From Rhizorhabdus sp. (GTDB lineage Bacteria; Pseudomonadota; Alphaproteobacteria; Sphingomonadales; Sphingomonadaceae), in contig SCUQ01000063.1 of the NCBI GenBank assembly GCA_004297635.1, positions 1 through 6,686 of the forward strand: 6,686 bases of DNA. The letters are read 5' to 3'. Of the stretch, positions 1 through 4,711 are shown one piece after another. The stretch's first letter is position 1, and each line of letters opens with the position of its first letter. A program made the position numbers and the translations under genes. The notes below the pieces were generated by a model. It was not told the origin of the DNA. It worked only from the letters and a program-made list of their open reading frames with translations, and did no database searches.

Positions 1-1126
1 GGAGATGGCTGAACGCGGTCGGGCGGATCTTGCAGCGGTACGGCTTGTTGCTGCCATCCGAGACCAGATAGACGCCGAACTCACCCTTCGGGCTCTCGGT
101 GGCGACGTAGACGTCGCCGGCGGGCACGTGGAAGCCCTCGGTGTAGAGCTTGAAATGGTGGATCAGCGCTTCCATCGAGCGCTTCATCTCGCCGCGCTTG
201 GGCGGGACCACCTTGCGGTCGAGGCTGGCGATCGGCCCGTCGGGCATCTCGTTCAGGCACTGCTTCATGATCCGGGCCGACTGGCGCACCTCCTCGATGC
301 GGACCATGATCCGGTCATAGCAGTCGCCTTTGGTGCCGACCGGGATGTCGAAATCCATCCGGTCATAGACCTCATAGGGCTGCGACTTGCGGATATCCCA
401 GGGGATGCCGGCGGCGCGGATCATCGGACCCGAGAAGCCCCAGGCGATCGCATCGTCGCGGCTGACCGTGCCGATATCGACATTGCGCTGCTTGAAGATG
501 CGATTGTCGGCGAACAGCGACACCGCATCGTCGAACAGGCGCGGCATGCGGGTGTCGAGCCAGTCGCCGATATCGGTCAGCAGCTTGAGCGGAACATCCT
601 GATGCACGCCGCCCGGCCGGAAATAGGCCGAATGCATGCGCGCGCCCGAGGCGCGCTCGAAGAAGTTGAGGCAATCCTCGCGGATTTCGAAGAGCCACAG
701 GTTCGGCGTCATCGCGCCGACATCCATCACATGCGCGCCGATGTTGAGCATATGATTGCAGATGCGGGTCAGCTCCGCGAAGAACACCCGCAGATACTGG
801 GCGCGCAGCGGCACTTCGAGCTGGAGCAGCTTCTCGATCGCCAACACATAGCTATGCTCCATCGCCAGCGGTGAACAGTAATCGAGCCGGTCGAAATAGG
901 GCAGCGCCTGGAGATAGGTCTTGTACTCGATCAGCTTCTCGGTGCCGCGATGGAGCAGGCCGACATGCGGATCGACCCGCTCGACGATCTCGCCGTCGAG
1001 CTCCATCACCATGCGCAGCACGCCATGCGCGGCCGGATGCTGCGGGCCGAAATTGATCGTGTAGTTCTGGATCTCGATCTCGCCCTGCTGGGCGTCCGGG
1101 GTCAGCGTCTCGTAGGTCGAGGCCAT
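1..1126 (-). CDS. nuoD: NADH-quinone oxidoreductase subunit D (complex I 49 kDa), 3' end outside window
   Basis: Peripheral-arm subunit of respiratory complex I, which moves electrons from NADH to ubiquinone. With NuoB it forms the quinone-reduction pocket on the cytoplasmic side of the inner membrane. The first 375 residues are visible; the family is about 400 long, so only a short C-terminal piece is missing. Near the N-terminus is the family motif [15 protein letters not shown], followed by [11 protein letters not shown] and [16 protein letters not shown]. His34 and Tyr83 align by motif and by spacing (49 residues) with the quinone-contacting His and Tyr known from Thermus Nqo4 (38/87) and human NDUFS2 (59/108). 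The ATG shares its A with the nuoC TAA stop (TAATG), so translational coupling is likely. A purine-rich GGAGGGA lies a short way upstream. Fourth gene of the nuo operon; nuoE would be expected to the left. No frameshift is seen. Confidence 0.97.
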   Translation of the reverse strand, partial: MASTYETLTPDAQQGEIEIQNYTINFGPQHPAAHGVLRMVMELDGEIVERVDPHVGLLHRGTEKLIEYKTYLQALPYFDRLDYCSPLAMEHSYVLAIEKLLQLEVPLRAQYLRVFFAELTRICNHMLNIGAHVMDVGAMTPNLWLFEIREDCLNFFERASGARMHSAYFRPGGVHQDVPLKLLTDIGDWLDTRMPRLFDDAVSLFADNRIFKQRNVDIGTVSRDDAIAWGFSGPMIRAAGIPWDIRKSQPYEVYDRMDFDIPVGTKGDCYDRIMVRIEEVRQSARIMKQCLNEMPDGPIASLDRKVVPPKRGEMKRSMEALIHHFKLYTEGFHVPAGDVYVATESPKGEFGVYLVSDGSNKPYRCKIRPTAFSHL

Positions 1127-1926
1127 TATTCGGTCCCTCCCTGGGGCTTGGCGGCGCTGGGTTTGGCGGCCGCCTCGTTCGCCGCCTTGCCGGCGCCGGT
1201 CTGGGCCGGGCTGTCGGTGGTCTTCGGCGTCGGTGCGGGCGCCTTGGCGGCGACCGGATCGGGATCCGTCTTGGCCGGTGCCGGGCTCGGCGCGCCGGGC
1301 TGGACCGGCGAAACCTTCTCGTCGCCGGGCAGGATATAGTCGGCGCCTTCCCACGGGCTCATGAAGTCGAAGCTGCGGAAATCCTGCGCCAGCTGGACCG
1401 GTTCATAGACCACGCGCTTATGGGCTTCAGAATAGCGCAGCTCGACATAGCCGGTCAGCGGAAAATCCTTGCGCTGCGGGTGGCCGCGAAAGCCGTAATC
1501 GGTGAGGATGCGGCGCAGATCGGCATTGCCGTCGAACAGCACGCCGTACATGTCGAACACTTCGCGCTCCAGCCAGCCGGCGACCGGCCACAGCCCGGTG
1601 ATCGACGGCACCGGCGCCACCTCGTCGGTCGCGACATGGACGCGGATGCGGTGATTCTTCGTCAGGCTGAGCAGGCAATAGACCACTTCGAACCGCTCGG
1701 GCCGATCGGGATAGTCGACCCCGGCGATCTCCATCAGCTGCTGATAGGCCAGATCGTCGCGCAGGATGCGCATCGTCTCGACCAGGCTGTCGCGCGCGAC
1801 ATGGAGGGCAAGCTCGCCGACACATTCGCGCGCCTCGATCAGCCGGCCGCCGAGCGCCGCCGTCGCGGCCTCGACCACGCCGTCATTGGAGGCGAAGCGG
1901 GGGAAGCTGTAGCCGGTCTCGCTCAT
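1126..1926 (-). CDS. nuoC: NADH-quinone oxidoreductase subunit C (complex I 30 kDa) with long Ala/Pro/Lys-rich tail
   Basis: Peripheral-arm subunit that packs against NuoD and NuoB; it has no cofactor of its own. The 266-residue protein has a conserved core at about residues 15-200. This includes the 30 kDa signature [14 protein letters not shown] (118-131), then [15 protein letters not shown] and [14 protein letters not shown] (136-165), and ends in a typical [13 protein letters not shown] block (182-194). Residues about 205-266 (bases about 1129-1314) form a low-complexity tail rich in Ala, Pro, Lys and Thr with no recognisable fold. Many bacterial NuoC proteins end near residue 200, so the tail is an extension. 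It is in frame and ends in a TAA that overlaps the nuoD ATG, so it is not a frameshift artefact. The start overlaps the nuoB stop as ATGA, the usual sign of coupled translation. NuoC and NuoD are separate here, not fused as in E. coli. Confidence 0.97.
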   Translation of the reverse strand: MSETGYSFPRFASNDGVVEAATAALGGRLIEARECVGELALHVARDSLVETMRILRDDLAYQQLMEIAGVDYPDRPERFEVVYCLLSLTKNHRIRVHVATDEVAPVPSITGLWPVAGWLEREVFDMYGVLFDGNADLRRILTDYGFRGHPQRKDFPLTGYVELRYSEAHKRVVYEPVQLAQDFRSFDFMSPWEGADYILPGDEKVSPVQPGAPSPAPAKTDPDPVAAKAPAPTPKTTDSPAQTGAGKAANEAAAKPSAAKPQGGTE

Positions 1927-2480
1927 CGTTCCAGCGTCCCCACCCGGCGGATCTTTCGCTGCAGCTGCATGATGCCGTAGAGCAGCGCCTCGGCGGTCGG
2001 CGGGCAGCCGGGGACATAGATGTCGACCGGCACGATGCGATCGCAGCCGCGCACCACCGAATAGCTGTAATGATAATAGCCGCCGCCATTGGCGCAGCTG
2101 CCCATCGAAATCACATATTTCGGCTCGGACATCTGATCATAGACGCGGCGCAGCGCCGGGGCCATCTTGTTGCACAGCGTGCCCGCGACGATCATCACGT
2201 CCGACTGGCGCGGGGACGCGCGCGGCGCCGCGCCGAAGCGCTCCAGATCGTAGCGCGGCATGTTGACGTGGATCATCTCGACCGCGCAGCAGGCGAGGCC
2301 GAAGGTCATCCACCACAGCGATCCGGTGCGCGCCCACTGGAACAGATCCTCGGTCGAGGTGACGAGGAAGCCCTTGTCGTTGACTTCGGCCTGGAGCGAT
2401 TTGAAGAAATCGGCGTCAGGGGCGATCACGCCACCCTCTTGCGGGTGCGGATTGCGGGCCGGGTCGAGGATCACTCCCAT
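1923..2480 (-). CDS. nuoB: NADH-quinone oxidoreductase subunit B (complex I 20 kDa, N2 cluster)
   Basis: Carries the [4Fe-4S] cluster N2, the last electron carrier before ubiquinone, at the interface with NuoD. The four ligand cysteines are all present: the adjacent pair in FGLACCAVE, one in SMGSCANGG and one in [10 protein letters not shown]. They are residues 64, 65, 129 and 159 from the chosen start. The first visible ATG of the frame is at 2501, giving 192 residues. I prefer the ATG at 2480 (185 residues, beginning MGVILDP) because AGGGAG lies 7 bases upstream of it and because it reduces the overlap with nuoA from 31 to 10 bases; nothing like a ribosome binding site precedes 2501. The gene overlaps nuoC by four bases (ATGA). 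The segment [10 protein letters not shown] and the C-terminal half are strongly family-like, and no key residue is missing. Confidence 0.96.
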   Translation of the reverse strand: MGVILDPARNPHPQEGGVIAPDADFFKSLQAEVNDKGFLVTSTEDLFQWARTGSLWWMTFGLACCAVEMIHVNMPRYDLERFGAAPRASPRQSDVMIVAGTLCNKMAPALRRVYDQMSEPKYVISMGSCANGGGYYHYSYSVVRGCDRIVPVDIYVPGCPPTAEALLYGIMQLQRKIRRVGTLER

Positions 2481-2848
2481 TCCAGCGCTCCCTTTTTCCA
2501 TGCATAGATATAGCCGATCAGCAGCTCGACCAGGAAGATCATCATCGACAGCCAGCCGACGAAGCCGATCCCGCCGAGCGAGACCGCCCAGGGATAGAGG
2601 AAGGCCGCTTCCAGATCGAAGATGATGAACAGGATCGCGATCAGGTAGAAGCGCACGTCGAACTGGGCGCGGCTATCCTCGAAGGCGGGGAAGCCGCATT
2701 CATATTCGGCGAGCTTTTCCGGGTTCGGCTGGTGCGCCCCGGTCAGCCGCCCGACCGCCATCGGCAGGAAGACGAACGCGCTCGACAGGACGAGCGCGAT
2801 GCCGAGGAAGATCAGGATCGGCAGATATCCGGCGGCGACTGACGCCAT
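2471..2848 (-). CDS. nuoA: NADH-quinone oxidoreductase subunit A (complex I, membrane)
   Basis: Small membrane subunit at the joint between the membrane and peripheral arms of complex I, near the quinone channel. The 125-residue length is normal for the family. Three hydrophobic helices are evident, at about residues 8-30, 67-88 and 95-117. Between helices 1 and 2 is the conserved cytoplasmic loop with EYECGFPAF, and helix 2 carries [11 protein letters not shown], whose acidic pair (Asp78, Glu80) corresponds to conserved acidic residues of E. coli NuoA. The frame is open upstream to an ATG at 2923, but that extra stretch is Arg-rich and unlike NuoA. The ATG at 2848 is preferred: it gives a normal N-terminus ([12 protein letters not shown]) and has GGAG seven bases upstream. 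First gene of the nuo operon, with the regulatory gap directly before it. Confidence 0.95.
   Translation of the reverse strand: MASVAAGYLPILIFLGIALVLSSAFVFLPMAVGRLTGAHQPNPEKLAEYECGFPAFEDSRAQFDVRFYLIAILFIIFDLEAAFLYPWAVSLGGIGFVGWLSMMIFLVELLIGYIYAWKKGALEWE
2488..2493 (-). promoter_or_regulatory. Ribosome binding site that decides the nuoB start
   Basis: On the minus strand AGGGAG is followed by 7 bases and then the ATG at 2480. It lies inside the 3' end of nuoA. The alternative in-frame ATG at 2501 lies upstream of this site and has no purine-rich motif of its own. The call is by inspection only. Confidence 0.6.
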
Positions 2849-2935
2849 GAGGGAGCTCCGAGCAAGAGAGCCGGGAATCCGGCCTTTGCGGCGACGTTTA
2901 GGCGTGCCGCATCTGCGAAGCAAGCCGTCGAACAG

Positions 2936-2950
2936 TGAGAATGATTCGCA
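2936..2950. promoter_or_regulatory. Fur-box-like inverted repeat upstream of the nuo operon
   Basis: The 15-base sequence TGAGAATGATTCGCA reads as a 7-1-7 inverted repeat. The left arm TGAGAAT and the reverse complement of the right arm (TGCGAAT) agree at six of seven positions. Against the known Fur consensus TGATAATNATTATCA it matches 11 of 14 defined positions, with the AAT-N-ATT core intact. It is AT-rich in GC-rich surroundings and lies 87 bases before the nuoA ATG, in a gap where a promoter is expected. Binding by a Fur-family regulator, and so iron control of complex I, is an inference from the match. Confidence 0.5.
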
Positions 2951-3013
2951 ATTAGGCGGCGGGATTCCGGGGTGTTTCGGCAGGCGAGGACCGCCGCCCC
3001 ATCTCTTCTCCTA

Positions 3014-3064
3014 CGTCATTCCCGCCCGGAGCACCTCCAGGGCAGTCGAAGGGCCGGAATGACG
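3014..3064. repeat. Imperfect palindrome after suhB (CGTCATTCC type intergenic repeat)
   Basis: CGTCATTCC at 3014-3022 is the exact reverse complement of GGAATGACG at 3056-3064. After one mismatch the pairing continues with GCCC (3024-3027) and GGGC (3051-3054), giving a 13-bp stem with one internal mismatch and a loop of 23 bases. It begins 34 bases after the suhB stop. No run of T follows on the suhB strand, so it is not a standard intrinsic terminator, although it could protect or end the suhB message. The CGTCATTCC end resembles dispersed palindromes seen in many proteobacterial spacers, which is recall, not a search. Confidence 0.6.
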
Positions 3065-3098
3065 ACCGAGCAGGAGGGCCTGAGCCGCTTTTACGTCT

Positions 3099-3923
3099 TC
3101 AGCCCGCCTTGATCCCCTGCGCCACCAGCTTGTGCAGCTTGGTGGCGAGGCCGTCATTGGTGGCGAGATATTCGTTGCGCTCGTGCATGCGATCCCCGCC
3201 GCGGAAATCGCTGACGAAGCCGCCGGCCTCGCGGACCAGCAATATGCCCGCCGCGACGTCCCAGATGTTGAGGCTGGCTTCCCAGAAAGCGTCGTAGCGC
3301 CCCGCCGCCACCCAGGCGAGATCGAGCGCGGCCGAGCCATAGCGGCGGATGCCGGCCACTTCGGGCGCGATCTGCGCGAAGATCGCGGTCCACTGGCGGA
3401 TATCGCCGTGGCCCAGGAAGGGAATGCCGGTCGCGACCAGCGCTTCGGACAGGTCGCGCCGCGCCGAGACGCGCAGCCGCTGGCTCTGCAGCCAGGCGCC
3501 ACGGCCCTTCTCGGCCCAGAAGCTCTCATCGGTGAGCGGCTGATAGACCAGGCCCTGCGTGACCTCGCCGCGGGTCTGGCCCGGACGGGCCGGTTCCTCG
3601 ACCGCGATCGAGATGGCGAAATGGGGCAGGCCGTGGAGGAAATTGCTGGTGCCGTCGAGCGGATCGATGATCCAGCGCGGCTTCGACGGATCACCGGCGA
3701 TCTCGCCCCCCTCTTCCAGCACGAAGCCCCAGTCGGGCCGGGCCCGCTTGAGCTCCTCGACCAGCGTCTGCTCCGCCCGATTGTCGGCCATCGAGACGAA
3801 GTCGGCGGGGCCCTTGCGGCTTACCTGGAGCTGCTGGACCTCGTTGAAGTCGCGCCGCAGCCGTGGTGCCGCCTTGCGCGCGGCGCGGTCCATGACGGTG
3901 ATGAGGCCAGAATGGGCTACCAT
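3099..3923 (-). CDS. suhB: Inositol monophosphatase family protein (SuhB-like)
   Basis: Mg2+-dependent phosphatase of the inositol monophosphatase superfamily, probably cytoplasmic, hydrolysing inositol-1-phosphate or similar sugar phosphates. SuhB also acts in rRNA transcription antitermination in E. coli; whether that applies here is unknown. The 274 residues carry the metal-binding motifs in order: LEEGGE (Glu70/Glu71), WIIDPLDGTSNFLHG (Asp87 and Asp90) and NIWDVAAGILLVREAGG (Asp222). GSAALDLAWVAAGRYDAFWE before the last motif is also typical. The frame is open to an ATG at 3971, but those 16 extra residues (MPTPSPSRKREGG...) are merely the translated REP repeat. The ATG at 3923 (MVAHSGLITVM) is preferred, with GGAG eight bases before it. 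It follows efp on the same strand with a 127-base gap. The exact substrate cannot be told from sequence. Confidence 0.92.
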   Translation of the reverse strand: MVAHSGLITVMDRAARKAAPRLRRDFNEVQQLQVSRKGPADFVSMADNRAEQTLVEELKRARPDWGFVLEEGGEIAGDPSKPRWIIDPLDGTSNFLHGLPHFAISIAVEEPARPGQTRGEVTQGLVYQPLTDESFWAEKGRGAWLQSQRLRVSARRDLSEALVATGIPFLGHGDIRQWTAIFAQIAPEVAGIRRYGSAALDLAWVAAGRYDAFWEASLNIWDVAAGILLVREAGGFVSDFRGGDRMHERNEYLATNDGLATKLHKLVAQGIKAG

Positions 3924-3931
3924 TGGTCTTA

Positions 3932-3935
3932 CTCC
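3932..3935 (-). promoter_or_regulatory. suhB ribosome binding site touching a REP hairpin
   Basis: GGAG sits eight bases before the ATG at 3923 and decides that start. It directly adjoins the 10-bp stem of the palindrome at 3936-3957. In the mRNA the order is hairpin, GGAG, eight bases, AUG, with no space between stem and ribosome binding site. The neighbouring stem strand is itself G-rich (GGGAGGGG), so it could act as an alternative or extended binding sequence when unpaired. Confidence 0.6.
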
Positions 3936-4040
3936 CCCCTCCCGCTTGCGGGAGGGGCTGGGGGTGGGCATTCCGACAATGAGGACCGGGCGCTACGCGG
4001 AGACGCCCACCCCTCGATCCCCTCCCGCAAGCGGGAGGGG
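3936..4040. repeat. REP doublet (REPIN-like element) between efp and suhB
   Basis: Two near-identical palindromes lie in inverted orientation. The first, CCCCTCCCGC-TT-GCGGGAGGGG, is at 3936-3957, and the second, with AA in the loop, is at 4019-4040. Each has a perfect 10-bp stem. Inside them a further inverted pair, GGGGTGGGC (3961-3969) and GCCCACCCC (4005-4013), encloses a 35-base unique centre (3970-4004). The whole 105-base unit can therefore fold as two hairpins or as one long cruciform-like structure. Two inverted REP units of about this total size are the form known as REPIN or BIME. It begins ten bases after the efp stop and ends at the suhB ribosome binding site. The first hairpin could end or stabilise the efp message, but no T run follows it. 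Confidence 0.8.
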
Positions 4041-4050
4041 AAGCTAAAGG

Positions 4051-4614
4051 TTAGTCCGCGCGGCGGACATATTCCTGGCTGTACACATCGACGACGATGC
4101 GGGTGCCGCTGGCGATATGCGGGGGCACCATCACGCGGACGCCATTTTCGAGCAGCGCCGGCTTGTAGCTGGACGAGGCGGTCTGCCCCTTCACCACCGC
4201 GTCGGCCTCGACGATCATCGCTTCGACGGTGTCGGGCAGCTGGACCGAGATCGGGCGCTCGTCATAAAGCTCCATCACCACGTCCATGCCGTCGTTCAGG
4301 AAGGCGGCGGCGTCGCCGAGCAGGTCGCGCGGCAGGGTAATCTGCTCGTAGGTGTCCTTGTCCATGAAGGTCAGGTCGTCGCCCTCGGCGAACAGGAACT
4401 GGAAATCCTTGGTGTCGAGGCGGACCCGCTCGACCGTCTCGGCCGACCGGAAGCGGACGTTGTTCTTGCGCCCGTCGATCAGGTTCTTCATCTCGACCTG
4501 CATATAGGCGCCGCCCTTGCCCGGCTGCGTGTGCTGGATCTTCACCGCGCGCCAGATCCCGCCTTCATATTCGATGATGTTGCCGGGACGGATGTCCACG
4601 CCGCTGATCTTCAT
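4051..4614 (-). CDS. efp: Translation elongation factor P
   Basis: Cytoplasmic factor that binds the ribosome between the P and E sites and relieves stalling at consecutive prolines. The 187 residues match the normal family length and its three beta-barrel domains: KOW-like domain I (about 1-64), then two OB-type domains. The tip of the domain I loop reads [10 protein letters not shown], with Lys33 at the position of the modified Lys34 of E. coli EF-P. The C-terminal domain ends in the typical [19 protein letters not shown]. The ATG at 4614 is preceded by AGGTGAACC, a usable though closely spaced ribosome binding site, and a candidate promoter lies just upstream. Which enzyme, if any, modifies Lys33 cannot be told, since no epmA, epmB, earP or deoxyhypusine-type gene is in the window. 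suhB follows on the same strand. Confidence 0.97.
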   Translation of the reverse strand: MKISGVDIRPGNIIEYEGGIWRAVKIQHTQPGKGGAYMQVEMKNLIDGRKNNVRFRSAETVERVRLDTKDFQFLFAEGDDLTFMDKDTYEQITLPRDLLGDAAAFLNDGMDVVMELYDERPISVQLPDTVEAMIVEADAVVKGQTASSSYKPALLENGVRVMVPPHIASGTRIVVDVYSQEYVRRAD

Positions 4615-4655
4615 GGTTCACCTGAGACTGTGAGGATTTGAAAGAGCCGGCGCGG

Positions 4656-4684
4656 GCCATAGACGCGATCCGGCGAATTGGCAA
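4656..4684 (-). promoter_or_regulatory. Candidate sigma-70-type promoter for efp
   Basis: On the minus strand TTGCCA (4679-4684, five of six matches to TTGACA) is followed by exactly 17 bases and TATGGC (4656-4661, three of six matches to TATAAT). A transcript would start near 4649, giving a leader of about 35 bases before the efp ATG. It lies in the only gap between the transporter gene and efp. The -10 box is weak, so this is a candidate only. Confidence 0.45.
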
Positions 4685-4711
4685 CTTCGCGCCCCTCCCC
4701 TGCGAAGGGGC
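4685..4711. repeat. Short GC-rich inverted repeats just after the OPT gene
   Basis: CTTCGC (4685-4690) pairs with GCGAAG (4702-4707) across 11 bases. Alternatively GCCCCT (4691-4696) pairs with AGGGGC (4706-4711), overlapping the transporter stop codon. The two foldings exclude each other. No T run follows on the transporter strand. It may act as a weak transcript end or be a decayed repeat; its composition resembles the REP palindromes further left. Confidence 0.3.

Larger units (their letters stand above)
2849..3098. other. Intergenic region between suhB and nuoA (nuo operon control region)
   Basis: These 250 bases hold no credible gene. From the suhB side they contain a long imperfect palindrome (3014-3064), a GC-rich stretch, a Fur-box-like inverted repeat (2936-2950), a small 5-bp hairpin GCCGG-GAAT-CCGGC (2870-2883) and the nuoA ribosome binding site GGAG (2856-2859), which is part of the palindrome GGAGCTCC. 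A nuo promoter must lie here if suhB and nuo are not co-transcribed. The best spacing match I found on the minus strand is TTGCTT (2918-2923), 17 bases, TAAACG (2895-2900). It matches consensus at only three of six positions in each box, so I do not call it as a promoter. Confidence 0.6.

Noticed and set aside
5..874. Plus-strand open frame of 289 codons opposite nuoD
   Set aside because: It is the reverse complement of the conserved nuoD coding sequence and has Ala/Arg/Asp-rich composition typical of a shadow frame.
2895..2923. Promoter for nuoA (TTGCTT, 17 bases, TAAACG)
   Set aside because: Spacing is right but each box matches only three of six consensus positions, which is near what chance gives in a 250-base gap.
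2799..3062. Plus-strand open frame of 87 codons across the nuoA-suhB gap
   Set aside because: It runs through the Fur-like site and the palindrome, has no ribosome binding site or recognisable domain, and starts inside antisense nuoA sequence.
4019..4040. Intrinsic terminator for efp
   Set aside because: The stem is strong and lies 10 bases after the stop, but no T run follows on the efp strand, and the same palindrome recurs in inverted form, so a REP unit is the better description.
3132..4340. Plus-strand open frame of 402 codons across suhB, the REP doublet and efp
   Set aside because: It is antisense to two clearly conserved genes, its translation is low-complexity and matches no family I know, and long antisense frames are expected in GC-rich DNA with strong third-position bias.
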